Shown: positions 50,272-61,807 of the stretch, piece after piece | Layout of the letters: every line of letters begins with the position of its first letter | Numbering within the stretch: the first letter of the stretch is position 1 | Origin: Bradysia coprophila | Taxonomy: Eukaryota; Arthropoda; Insecta; Diptera; Sciaridae | DNA length: 64,000 bases | Direction: 5' to 3' | Assembly: GCF_014529535.1 (NCBI RefSeq) | Contig: NW_023503670.1 | Coordinates: 186,001-250,000, forward strand | Notes under the pieces: generated by a model | Told to the model about the DNA's origin: nothing | What the model saw: the letters and a program-made list of their open reading frames with translations, nothing else | Databases searched by the model: none | Translations under genes and position numbers: made by a program

Positions 50272-50554
50272 CAATTGTTATAAGTTTCCTATGTACAGAA
50301 TGAGCACCAGCTGATTATCAACAGCTGATCTACTAACACACACTTATTGTATGATAAGCAATCAAAAAACATTCTTCACAATGTGTTTACTTTATTCATA
50401 CGTGCTATGTGCGCGCATAGATGACGTTAACGTAAAAATGCATTGTGTGTAAGTTGTCTTTGAATTGTTTACAATACAAAGTGTTTTTGTTTGTACACCA
50501 GCTGGTGATATTCAGCTGGTGCTTTTTCTGCACATAGGAAACTTTCAGCAATTG
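50272..50554. mobile_element. Tc1/mariner-type MITE, 283 bp
   Basis: Inverted ends CAATTGTTATAAGTTTCCTA and the complementary CAATTGCTGAAAGTTTCC pair over about 45 bp and continue through GCACCAGCTG. The element is bounded by TA on both sides (50270-50271 and 50555-50556), as expected for Tc1/mariner TA target duplication. It has no coding capacity. The subterminal CAGCTG words are E-box-like but belong to the inverted arms. Confidence 0.8.
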
Positions 50555-52618
50555 TATTTCTACTTCAAGAATTGAAATTTTAATGGCTAATAAAGTGATG
50601 CTTGTTCCACTATATAAGTGGACCTTTTTTTTAGATTCACTGAACATAAAATCCCCATTTGTACACCGAGTTAAAAATGTCTATTTTTAAGGCTTCAAAA
50701 GTATAAAGCGAGCTATACCGAATGCATAATGCTGCATGTAAATTTTCTAAATTGAATACGATTCCATTTTTACTTACATAAAGGGTAGTTGGCTCTTTCG
50801 CTGAGATAATTTGTAGCTTTCGTCTGATTTAATTTAATATATTTTATCCGGCAGTAGAAACACATTGAATTGTTGCTCATCGCGTCAGTATAATGTACGA
50901 TGGTATGACATAATATGCTAATGGAAGCATAAATCTGTGAGAATATGGTCTCTAAATAATTAGTATGCATCGTACATCTTGCGCGACTTTTAACAAAATG
51001 AATATGTACGAAAAAAAAACTGATTCTTAGATGGTGTATTCAAGCGCTCTCCTATTATATGTAGGTTTTTAGCAAGACAAATTGAAACGATTTTTATTTC
51101 TTTTTTTAGAAAATTTCTTTCATCGTGAATTATGCGATACATTTGAATGGAATACCACGTAATTCGATGCATAATTATTGAAGTCATTTATTTGTTAAAT
51201 TCTGTTAAAATGACCGAGTTTTCAATAGATGAGACCATATCAATTCGATGGAACACAAATCACATACGGCTTTTTTTGCATACAGATGATGGGCAGGTAT
51301 TCGATACATTTTTTTTTTTTGAAGCCACAATCAACATTGTAAACCGGACATTTGCATTTATTGGACACCAACGAAGCAAGTGTTTAATTTCTTTTACGAG
51401 TTAAACTTTTGTGGAAGATTTAATTTAAATAGGCAATGAACGTGCTTAGGACTCGTTGGTCGCGTGAGACATTTATGTTATAATGGAAGAAGACTGATTT
51501 GAATGAGCAGTTTATATACAAATTAACCAAAACCAATATAAACTAAGCTCCTTCCGAATGCAAGGGCTGATGGCAACCTGAAAGATTCTTCAATCAGCTA
51601 TTGCCAGAGAAATTAAAAATCTTTAAACTTTTGAAAAAATATCTGGTGGTTGATTTAGCACAAGAACGACTTGTAATAGAATGCAAGACACAATTACTTA
51701 TTAACCCACAAACGCAACATTAAATTTTGTTGATATAGCAGATTGAAATGGACGTTAAATGGTTCTTGTATGATTTTATTTTACTTAGTTTATGTCTTTT
51801 CAAAACGAATTGTGTCAGAATGCTCTCTAATACCGTTAGCCAATGCTTGCAGTAACCGAATATTCAAATGCAATATTTACTTTGTGTTTGAAGTGATGAC
51901 AAAATGCCTCCATCTAAGAGGAATATATGCCAAGATAAATTCATACAAAAACAGGTATGTGTACGCATAAAAGGTGAACTCAATAAAATTCAGAATGATT
52001 CTCAAGGAAAACATTTGTTTTATTTTCCAATATTTGCCAATCTTAAGATGTAACAAAAAAAACGGTTGAAAAAAAGAAAGCAAATCTTGACTTTGTATAT
52101 ACAAATTTGGTATCGTACCGTCAATAACAGTTTTAGTAAGTCATTCGCAAACTCACCCACATATCATTTCGTCTATTTCATATGGGAGAATCTTAATTCA
52201 CATAAGTTGGTTAAAATGTTGTCCAATTTTTCGTTGATATCCGAATCAGACAAACATAGGCTTTTGATACGACCCTGTATGTCCTGTAAAAAAATATTTT
52301 TGGTCAATGAATGTTGGCAAGGATTTTGTTAGAAATATTTCTACTTTTCGCTGCAAATAATTTATGTTATGTTAAGTGGGAAATTCTAAATCAGCTGAAA
52401 AAAAACTGAAACAAAATGAGTCACTTATTTCAAAGTCACCGACTGTAATGAAGGGATAGAACTGTTTTATACATCATCACGAAAGTTACGAATTATAGAA
52501 TCGTACTCTATTGTACGAATGTTAGGAATTAAGTTTACTTATGGCCTGACAGAATTATTGTATCGATCGTAAAAATTAAGGATGGTTTCCTCTCAACAAA
52601 AAGTACTACAAGAGAGTA
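50555..52618. other. Intergenic with one possible first exon
   Basis: At 51210-51296 an ATG opens a 29-codon segment (MTEFSIDETISIRWNTNHIR and on) ending at a CAG/GTATTC donor. It could be the first exon of the gene whose last exon is at 52671, but its phase (0) does not join that exon in its best frame, so a middle exon would be needed and I did not find one. Confidence 0.25.
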
Positions 52619-52640
52619 GTTCTCACAAGTTTGTGAGAAC
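52619..52640. repeat. 22-bp perfect palindromic hairpin
   Basis: GTTCTCACA and TGTGAGAAC flank a 4-nt loop, directly upstream of the exon at 52671. Confidence 0.7.
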
Positions 52641-52670
52641 ATTTGTTCTAGAATGTTATTTGGTTTTCAG

Positions 52671-52774
52671 ATCAGACCGCTGAAGATGACCATGAACCGT
52701 GGTCGGAGTATTTTGTAATCAATGAAGATAGCGGAGCTATTCCGACAAAAAAATCTCAGCGAGCTGTCAAGTAA
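52671..52774 (+). CDS. Orphan terminal exon, about 34 codons (partial gene)
   Basis: A strong acceptor (TTGGTTTTCAG at 52660-52670) is followed by a frame, entered with two bases completing a codon, that encodes QTAEDDHEPWSEYFVI then a Lys/Arg-rich end (PTKKSQRAVK) and TAA. Acidic-to-basic composition and codon use look genuinely coding against the AT-rich background. The rest of the gene was not found; a possible first exon is at 51210-51296. It could be a real gene with small exons, or the 3' remnant of a pseudogene. I do not recognise the family. Confidence 0.35.
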
Positions 52775-52940
52775 ACAAAGCAAAAATTGAAAATCAATTT
52801 TGTCTCTCACACGGAGTGTTTTTTGGTAAGTGGAAATCAAGCATTAGAAAAAATGATGGTTCTGAAAAAGCAGGTTTACATGTTAGGACACGTTGTGAGT
52901 ATCTTAACTGAGGTCCCATAAACATAAAATCTTGGTCTTA

Positions 52941-53310
52941 ACCAAGGTTAGATAGTGGTGAGGTAATATCACACATAATCGAATCAGATTCGAAGCAGCA
53001 CGAAAGATCGTGACAAACGCCATCTATTCTTCCATTCTTAGAAATTGTCTAGAAACTTGGGCCATCTGTTCTAATATAGTCGAAATATTTTGTGAAAGAC
53101 TAGTAAATAAATCCAAGGTAGATAGTTGGGGAACATTAGCACCATCAATTCGATGCTAATGACACCTTCTTTTAAAACAATTGTTGACTATGATTAAGAT
53201 TTACTTGTTTCACAAAATAGTGTGACTATCTCAAAACAGACGGCGCGGAGACACCGCACATCTGGTTGTATATGACACTACCTCACCACTATATAATCTG
53301 CCTTGAGTAA
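52941..53310. repeat. Foldback element, about 370 bp
   Basis: Outer arms share ATAGTGGTGAGGTA and CAAGG words in inverted orientation (52951-52965 and 53279-53293). An inner pair (TTTTGTGAAA with AGTAAATAAATC, against GATTTACTTGTTTCACAAAA) forms a second stem. Identity is moderate, so this is an older copy. Confidence 0.6.
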
Positions 53311-53585
53311 ATCATAGTCGCCCATTTAAAAAAAGCGTCAATGACAGCTTTGCGACCATTTACTGCATACCTGCTTCACCATTAACAGAGTTAATGATCG
53401 CCACCTTAAAAATCCTGGCAACACTGCATTGAAAATGTACTAGTTCTTACATTCCGATGACATTAATGACATTAGTTCAACAATAATTTTGCCATGTGCC
53501 TAGTCTGTCAGCTAACTGGTTGAAACTATCAGTAATATAAAACGGGCGAATTGTCAACCCTTAAAATCAATTAATTACAAATAAT

Positions 53586-54726
<1,141 letters not shown>

Positions 54727-54812
54727 TCACACAGAACTTGGAGTTCATCAAATTGAAAAGGATATCGAATTACCTTTAAGAAAGTGTTTAACTATAAACG
54801 TTAAGGTAAACT

Positions 54813-54818
54813 AATAAA
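54813..54818 (+). terminator. Polyadenylation signal of KRR1
   Basis: AATAAA 87 nt past the spliced stop codon. Confidence 0.6.
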
Positions 54819-54819
54819 A

Positions 54820-55359
54820 TTTGACTTTTTTGATAAGCCCGAGTTTTTAGTACAAACGGAAATGTCTTTACTGACTTCTCACAGTAAAAAATGATCCATT
54901 AAAAGCCTGAGTTCCACATACTACCTCGACGAAAAATGTTCGTCTGTGGACTTTTCTTTCCTCGGGACCCCAAAGGGTTTAAGGACATTGAATTTAATGG
55001 AATTGAAGTCTTTTGATGGGTTATGAGTAGGAGAAGTCTGTTAGCGAGAACGACTTAAAATGATCATAGCAAAATGTAATGTTAAAACTAATGAAGTACA
55101 AGATTTTGTATCAAAGATTCCAAACGGCAGAAGAAGCAGATTTAATGTGTTTACCGTTTGTATAAAGTTAACCAACCGAAAGGAGGACTGTTTTCATTTA
55201 CGACTTATACAAATTTGCGATGAATGAAACTATATCAAGGGTGTACATTATGACTTTGCCATTGGCTATTAATCGCAGAGGTTTCAATTAAATTGCACAC
55301 AAAAACTGTTACCCGTGATATAGTTTCACTCCAAGTGGTTAATGATAGCAATAATTGGT
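54820..55359. other. Intergenic between convergent KRR1 and the 662-residue gene
   Basis: No further feature. It should include the 3' UTR of the minus-strand gene, for which I see no clear AATAAA. Confidence 0.4.
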
Positions 55360-57348
55360 TTAACTCACAACATATTTCTGCACACTGATATGCCCCGGAT
55401 CTACTGTTAGATTGTATACAGTCCTCAGTCGTTCATAGATGAGTTTTTTCACATGAAACATAGCTGCTGCATCGCAAGTTTTCAAACAAATTGTACTGAA
55501 TGTATCGTCTGCGCTCAGCTCCAGCACACTGTTGAAGAAGCCCAAGTAGCATTTATTGTCTTTGAACTGGAACTGCGAGTCATTATCGCCCAAAATTGCA
55601 TTCAGTGAAATACTTTTTGGTAAATTTATTCGGTACATCAGTGGTCGCTGGAATGGTCGTTGATTGTCGTTAATGTTGCGATGACTAGTTGAGATTGGAA
55701 GATGTGGCATTTTGCTGCTAATTTTTATCATATCTCTGTAGTCAATCATGTCGGAATGAACAGGAATCGAAATGCGTATTTCATCTGAACCGATCGTTAC
55801 ATGCGTACAAAGTTCAATTTTTACTTGCGGCGGTAGGATGTGAGTTTCAATTTCTAATGGCATCAAAATGTCCAACGGTTCGACGAAATCTTCGTCAATT
55901 AGCCGATAAACTTGACAAAGTGTCTTTGATAAAGTCTTGCAGTGAATGTTAAGGCACCAAATGTTTGTGGTAAAAACTTTGCCGAATCGATGCGGTTGAA
56001 GTTGAATTTGTAAAAAGCAGACGTCCCTACCAACTTTCATAGGTGTTGATGGGTATATGGCAGTCGTCGGTAAGTCCGGAATCGTTCGATGAATTTTTAA
56101 TGTAGCACTCAATGGAAGCCTTAGTGGACTTTTCTCATTTTTGTGGTTGTATCGAAGGGCTAATGCATCAAACATTTTATGTTGTGTTACCAGTTCGGTT
56201 TTAAGAAATTCGTAAGTGTCAACCAGATCTTGAATGCCGTTGGTTGTCTTTCGAGCGTTGTCTAAGAAATCATCAACTGGAATCATCACGTTCGAACTGG
56301 ATTTAGCGTCTACGAATTCATGGGTTGAGTAAGAAATTTTGTAGAATATCCGATTTTCGCTTAAACACAGGACCGTCTTAATAGTTTTAACTGTTGTGAA
56401 TGCAACAATTCCCGGCAAGGAAATAGTCTTCTGGCTAGTTTTGTAGGCTCTTGTGTCGCTACAATATTTAATGTAGGCGATGACAACTTGGAATCCGTCT
56501 GAATACACGAAGATATCGTCACTGATATCATATGCACCAACATCATGCATGAAGTAGAGTGACGAAGTTAATATGACTCCTAGAATTTCACATGAATAAA
56601 TAACATCGATGACACCAGACTCCAGCAAAACGTAAATGGCATTTAAATCATGCGATGAATGTATTCCCCTCACATTCGACGCGTGAGTGTGAACCTGATG
56701 ATATCGATAATCATCAGCTTCAATAACCAGCGACAAAAGTGTGTTGTTAATCGAAAAGAATATAAAGACATCATCAGCTGAGTATTGTTCTCCCGGACAC
56801 TTTCTCAAAGCATTGAAGAATTCTGGCCTTTGGGGGTTCGCTTCCAATGTGGCAATCTTGAAGTTAGCATTGTTCCAAGTTGTCTGGCAATAACTTCTGT
56901 CAAAACTAACATCAAATGTCCGTAGCTGCTTGGATGGACAAGGAAACGAGTCCGGATGAAGGACGATTTGAATGCTGCCCTCGTCGTTCAATTGTAGTAT
57001 GACAAAGGTTTCTTTCGACGTACAAATTGCCTTCACCGTTCCCACGTAGTCAACGTTTCTGAGAATTTTGTGCGTTTCGAAGTACATCAACTTTTCGCTT
57101 TCTGTGAGAATCGCTGACTCCAATGTGTTCGTTACAATTTGTGAAATTGTATCGCTGATTTGTCTGACCTGATCTTTGTCCGGCGCGAGGTTGTGCTGGA
57201 TGGCATTGGCGAATGATCGAAATTTCTTAGTACACAACAGGGTGGAGCTCCAAATCATTACCAGTGTTGTTTTGTCGTTGCCATAATGCTTCAAACCGAC
57301 CGGATAAAAATTGTTGACATTTAGCTTCCAATTGTCTAATGTTTCCAT
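55360..57348 (-). CDS. Unrecognised 662-residue protein, probable beta-propeller plus helical hairpin plus beta-sandwich
   Basis: A single uninterrupted exon of 1989 nt with ATG and TAA, normal codon use and no transmembrane segment. I do not recognise the family. Residues about 1-350 are alternating short hydrophobic strands with polar turns (TLVMIWSSTLL, AIYVLLESGVIDVIYS, DDIFVYSDGFQVVIAY, VLCLSENRIFYKI), the texture of a beta-propeller. Residues about 360-405 form an amphipathic coiled coil (DLVDTYEFLKTELV). Residues about 410-660 return to strands (KVGRDVCFLQIQLQ, TNIWCLNIHC, VKIELCTHV) and end in a helix with AAMFHVKKLIYERL. This order is seen in BBS-type subunits and in the FANCB/FAAP100 pair of the Fanconi core complex; either link is inference only. 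It is tail-to-tail with KRR1 and head-to-head with CNPPD1, about 1.05 kb apart. Confidence 0.85.
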   Translation of the reverse strand: METLDNWKLNVNNFYPVGLKHYGNDKTTLVMIWSSTLLCTKKFRSFANAIQHNLAPDKDQVRQISDTISQIVTNTLESAILTESEKLMYFETHKILRNVDYVGTVKAICTSKETFVILQLNDEGSIQIVLHPDSFPCPSKQLRTFDVSFDRSYCQTTWNNANFKIATLEANPQRPEFFNALRKCPGEQYSADDVFIFFSINNTLLSLVIEADDYRYHQVHTHASNVRGIHSSHDLNAIYVLLESGVIDVIYSCEILGVILTSSLYFMHDVGAYDISDDIFVYSDGFQVVIAYIKYCSDTRAYKTSQKTISLPGIVAFTTVKTIKTVLCLSENRIFYKISYSTHEFVDAKSSSNVMIPVDDFLDNARKTTNGIQDLVDTYEFLKTELVTQHKMFDALALRYNHKNEKSPLRLPLSATLKIHRTIPDLPTTAIYPSTPMKVGRDVCFLQIQLQPHRFGKVFTTNIWCLNIHCKTLSKTLCQVYRLIDEDFVEPLDILMPLEIETHILPPQVKIELCTHVTIGSDEIRISIPVHSDMIDYRDMIKISSKMPHLPISTSHRNINDNQRPFQRPLMYRINLPKSISLNAILGDNDSQFQFKDNKCYLGFFNSVLELSADDTFSTICLKTCDAAAMFHVKKLIYERLRTVYNLTVDPGHISVQKYVVS

Positions 57349-57775
57349 GGCGAAAATCGGCCGATCTGTTCCAGATCAAATGGTATTATAGACAGGCCAC
57401 TGAATAAGCTGGTGTCCTAGTTTTTCTACAATTCACTTACCAGAATCGTTGATCAATAAATCTCGTATCAGGGCATCGAGAGACACTGGAGTTATGCGGT
57501 TTCGGTATCACATTTATGTGTGTGTCGTTGAACCCAATCGGCGATTTCAAATAAATTGCAAATTTGAGATTATTTCGAATAAAAACAAAAACAAACTGTT
57601 TCGTAAACCTTTCAAATGTTTACACACACAGGTGGTAGACGATGGTGTACTAGTCGACAAAAATACCGTAGTCTAGCCGAGATGAGCAGCCAAGACTTTT
57701 TAATATTTTTTTAAAGATCTAGGTACTCAATTGTTAGATTGGATTAAATGAATCCAATATCGATCAGGATGCTCG
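57349..57775. other. Shared upstream region of two divergent genes
   Basis: The stretch 57349-58399 separates the divergent start codons and should hold both promoters. No TATA box was recognised. Confidence 0.4.
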
Positions 57776-57950
57776 TGTTTACAATGAAAGTCTAGAACAG
57801 GTATGGTCGATCGGCGAATTCGTCTTAAACGCACTCACATTTTATGACAAAATAATATGAAAATGAGTGCGTTTAAGTACGAAAATCAAATTTTTATGTC
57901 CTCCGGGCGGACAATATACCATACCTGTTTTACACTTTCATTGCGTGTTT
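57776..57950. repeat. Foldback element, about 175 bp, in a divergent promoter region
   Basis: Outer arms share CAATGAAAG and ACAGGTATGGT words in inverted orientation. An inner pair AAACGCACTCACATTTT and AAAATGAGTGCGTTT is near-perfect with a loop of about 20 bp. Confidence 0.7.
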
Positions 57951-58399
57951 AGCTAGGTATGACTAATTCTGAGTTGCCGTCATAGCTGAGCGATTGGTTA
58001 ATTCATGACAAATTACTAGTAAAATTTTCGAGTCAGCCACTTCCATTCAAGTGATTTCAAAAGATCCATCAAAGTTTATCGTCAGTTGTTTTTATCGTCG
58101 CTATAGGTAGTATAAGTACCACTCTGCAGAAGGGTAACCAGCAGCACTGCTCTCTGAATCTTGTACATAAAATAGGTAAAATTTGACATTTCGAAGTGTG
58201 ACATGTGACGTCACATCAAACCTTTACATTCTAGATTGCTCACCTGGTGCAATCAACGCGTAAATTCTGTAAATTTTGTTACTAATTTAAGCAGTAAAGG
58301 TCAGCCCACTTAAAATCGGATTGATTGTCCATTTTACTAATCGTTTCCTTTACCGCACAGTGAGAAGGCGCATTAGTGCATCAACTTTAAAGCGATAAA
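57951..58399. other. CNPPD1 upstream region and 5' UTR
   Basis: No clear core promoter motif recognised. It lies directly upstream of the CNPPD1 ATG. Confidence 0.4.
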
Positions 58400-59668
58400 A
58401 TGACGAAGCATTGGCGTTTAAGAAATGACGCCCGAAACGTGTCTAAAGTGAGTAAATATTTGCATTTATCATTGAATTGACATCCGTGCTATAACATTCG
58501 ATTGCACTCTTATCGTCAACAGATCATGCCACATGACGAATTCTTAAAGCGAATTCAGAAAACACTGTACTCGTCGTCGATGTCAAAGTGTCAAATTTCA
58601 AGGCCACTGTCTGTTTATGCATCGGATGTGTTTAATAATGAACATCGTGGCTATTCTTTGAATCGTCTGAACTATACGACCGTTGGGAATCTGCAATATG
58701 CAACGCCTTGTTCGCTGTTGCTTTCTATGATTTATCTGGATCGATTGCGTGATAGTGACCCAATGTATTCGAAACGAATAACGCCTACGGAACTGTTTTT
58801 AGTGTCAATGGTGAGTGAAGAACGAAATCTTAAATCTGGTTGTTCAGTCGTTAAAATCACAATCTTATTCCTAAAACAGATGGTATCAACGAAATTCTAC
58901 TGCGGATACGATGAAGATGTATATCTGGGTGACTGGGCAGACTGGGGTGAAATCAGCCTAGATCATTTGAAACAACTGGAAATTCAATTTTTATGTGCAA
59001 TTAACTGGAATCTGTTTGTGTCAAACAAGGAATTCTTCGAAAAACTGAAATTTGTAGAAATCGAAATTGCGAAGCGGCAAGGACTCGAACGTGGTTGGTT
59101 AACCTATACGGAATTATCAAACCTAATGCCTTCGTTAGCGATAGCCAAAGCCTTTCTGCAACATGCAACAATATTTGCCGTTAGTTATGCGGCTAGCGTT
59201 GTTACAATAGCTGGAGCATTTTTCTTAGCAAGCAAAGTACCTGGAACAGCCTTATATAGCTTATCGAAATCGGACGTTGCTGTCAACGACCGAGTTATTA
59301 TTAACGAAACGACACACCGAACACACTTGTTGAATGACAACGATATTGACGGTGATTGCTGTGAAATGGATGATGCATTGTTTGAAAGACTGAACGACAA
59401 TTTAATGGATAATGCAACCGTACCGGAGCAACAGTCTGCTCAGAATAAAACGACTTTCCTGGTTCCGGATGTTGTTAACATTTCTAAAGTTAATCTAGTT
59501 CCGAATTCCTATGTGGGCTTTCCAAGTGGTGTCAATTTACGCAGCTTATTGGATGGCAATGGAAATAAGTGGAACGAGACCGATTATATTGATCACATCA
59601 GTCATGTACCCGACGAAAGTTTATGCAAAAATTTCGGTAACTTAGTTACTTGGATGAAGTTAATTTGA
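58400..59668 (+). CDS. CNPPD1: CNPPD1, cyclin Pas1/PHO80-domain protein
   Basis: A PHO80-like cyclin-box protein of metazoans with poorly defined function, probably a CDK-partner-like membrane protein. Exons are 58400-58447, 58523-58810 and 58880-59668: 1125 nt, 374 residues. The start MTKHWRLRND is spliced in phase 0 to IMPHDEFLKRIQKTLY. The cyclin box spans about 40-170: YATPCSLLLSMIYLDRLR, TPTELFLVSM, then MVSTKFYCGYDEDV and GDWADWGEISLDHLKQLE, IQFLCAINWNLFVS. These align well with human CNPPD1 (for example its IERLR, DLFLISMMVASK and MDWHLY segments). RGWLTYTEL follows, then a hydrophobic stretch at about 207-230 (IFAVSYAASVVTIAGAFFLA) that is a probable membrane helix. Intron 2 (58811-58879) is 69 nt, a multiple of three with no stop, so unspliced RNA would insert 23 residues in the middle of the cyclin box. 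The splice is chosen because SM/MVSTKF restores the family's sequence. Confidence 0.93.
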
Positions 59669-59788
59669 GTTGAGACACCGCTTCCATTCAACCTTATCTA
59701 CAGACTTAACGATAACTTATTTTAATTTTTATTTTTTTGGGTTATTATCGTAAAAAACCCTAAAGTTATAGACCGAAAACCTAAGCGA

Positions 59789-60186
59789 ATATCAGTCCCT
59801 CACAATGCGGCCAACGATTTGAGAAACATGTGTCATATTATTGCTCTATTAACCAACACTAAAACATTTGTTCAACGACTAACGAAGGCTAGTGTATGTC
59901 TAAGCCGTCACACATCGTTAAAATTTGACATTGATTGCAAAATGAAGGTGTTTGTGCCGAATGAAGAATGGAATTTATCAATAAGATTTTGTGATGATAG
60001 ATCTGTCGTGTCAGACTAGTTTTAAATTTTCGAATAAACAATTTGTCACGACACATCTTTCAGGAAAAAATTTATATTTCATTCGTCATTCGGCGTACAG
60101 AGCTCATAACAGCCGTAGCATAAATGATATCGAGTAGTAGAATGATATAGGTTTCAAACCATGGTGACCTTATGAGGGACTGATAT
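59789..60186. repeat. Weak inverted repeat spanning the CNPPD1 3' UTR
   Basis: ATATCAGTCCCTCA at 59789 and its exact complement ending at 60186 flank about 370 bp, with looser similarity outside. It may be an old foldback element or a long-range UTR stem. Confidence 0.45.
60033..60038 (+). terminator. Candidate polyadenylation signal of CNPPD1
   Basis: AATAAA 365 nt past the stop, the first one downstream. Confidence 0.5.
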
Positions 60187-61267
60187 GCGGACAGGCTTTG
60201 GGTCTATTAATATGACCTAAGTTTACTAAAAAAAAAAATCAAAAACAAAAATTTGTATCTAAATGAACTCCGTTCATACAAACCGCTTCTAGCCTCGGAT
60301 TGGCTACAGTGGGCGATCGGGCGGATCGAAGAACCATTAGCTTTTTTACATTCAGCATACAGCTCGGGCCAGCAAAAATATTTTGGTTGTCGCTGCAGAG
60401 ATCGATCGATGGGTCATGATCATGGTCATAAAATATTGGGAAATGACTGTTGTGTTCGGTGACACTACTTAATCAAATTCAAGTTACTTCGGTGTTTTTG
60501 CAAAGAACTGTTCCAGTGACACCGAAATCATCGTTTAGAATTTTTAAGAAAAAAGTAGACAGGAAAAGTCTAGCGAAAAGTTATAAATAGTTTCCATTGT
60601 GATCATTGTTTCCTTGAAACTGAGAATATTCCCCATTGATATTTAATTTTGCGCATTAACATTACCTTTGTACGAATAAAACAGAAGAAAATAAAACGGA
60701 AAATTCATTTGAAAATTTGCTTTGTTTCATTTTAAATTGTTTTTTTTTATTATTTGCCACAACACGTACAACGTTTTCTTAAAGTTTGAACTACAATTTT
60801 ATCCTTGCATTTGATTTTATTTAATTCATAAGATTAATTTTCTTTTTCTTTTTTAATTAATTTTCTTTTCAATTTATAACTTTGTTTCAGTAAGTAAATA
60901 GAAGCTAATAGATGCTATAAGCTCAGGTTTTAGTATAATCTCTGGAAGTTCATCTCATTTTATTTAAATAGAAATTGATTCAGTTTCTCCACAAAAAAAC
61001 CGCTAAATCAGGTACTTAATTTTGAAGATAGTAAATCAATCAATCACTTTGACTCTATAATTTTTGTTTTAACATTTTCTACACATTTTTTTACAATAGC
61101 CTACGGCATATCATTTACTTTCTCGTCTACGCAAAGCAAAACATTTTTTTTATAAAGAAAAGAAAATTCAAAATTCTGTACCGTGATTCTGAATATGTAA
61201 AAACCAATAGCTTCTGACGTGTCGCATCAGCATTTGAAACTTTAATTTGATTCTCTATGGCAGGGCC
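60187..61267. other. AT-rich intergenic, no gene recognised
   Basis: A short GC-richer patch at 60250-60460 carries a 69-codon frame with no family resemblance. TTCGGTG words around 60460-60530 are weakly inverted. Confidence 0.35.
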
Positions 61268-61345
61268 TATTTTTGGTAATTTGTTTGGAAATTTCTACCA
61301 AAATTTCCAAAAAATTGCCAAAAATTTCCAAAAACTGAGATCGTC
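61268..61345. repeat. Short-period AAATTTCC run starting at GGCCTATTTTTGG
   Basis: Tandem and near-palindromic AAATTTCCAAAA words, bounded by CAGGGCCT at 61263-61269, the complement of the AGGCCCTG boundary seen at 20168. Confidence 0.6.
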
Positions 61346-61479
61346 CAAAAACTGAATTTTTTCACAATTTCGAACAGTTTCGGCAACTCATGAGCTCAGC
61401 TCAGCCTTGTGTTTTAGCCGGCTCTCAATGATTTTGGTTGATTCTTGACACTATCAGCTTTCAAACGAAGTCGAGTATG

Positions 61480-61800
61480 ATTAATGGAACATTATATTGG
61501 CCGAGTACAATAAAACGAAAGTATCGAACCAAAAATTGAATTGATCGACTGAAATTATTAAATACCATCCATTTATTCAATTTCACCGAAAATAAAATCA
61601 AATTTACCGACAGAAGTAGATCGACAAAAAATTGAAAATTACCGACCAATAAAACGAAAGATCGACTAAAATGGTAAAACTACCGGCCAAAAATCTTTTC
61701 GATCGACCGTTTAATGTGTTTGATCGATCTGTTAATAAAATTCTCAGTCGGTAGTTTCGTATTTTCCGTCGATGTTATGTTTCCGGTACTTCCCCAGTGA
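61480..61800. repeat. GATCGAC/ACCGACC-rich interspersed short repeats
   Basis: Words ATCGAC, TTACCGACC and AATAAAACGAAAG recur on both strands over about 300 bp without a fixed period, leading into the palindrome array. Confidence 0.6.
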
Positions 61801-61807
61801 AAATGTC

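Noticed and set aside
60253-60462. 69-codon frame in a GC-richer patch downstream of CNPPD1
   Set aside because: No homology recognised, no poly(A) or splice context; possibly an old repeat fragment.
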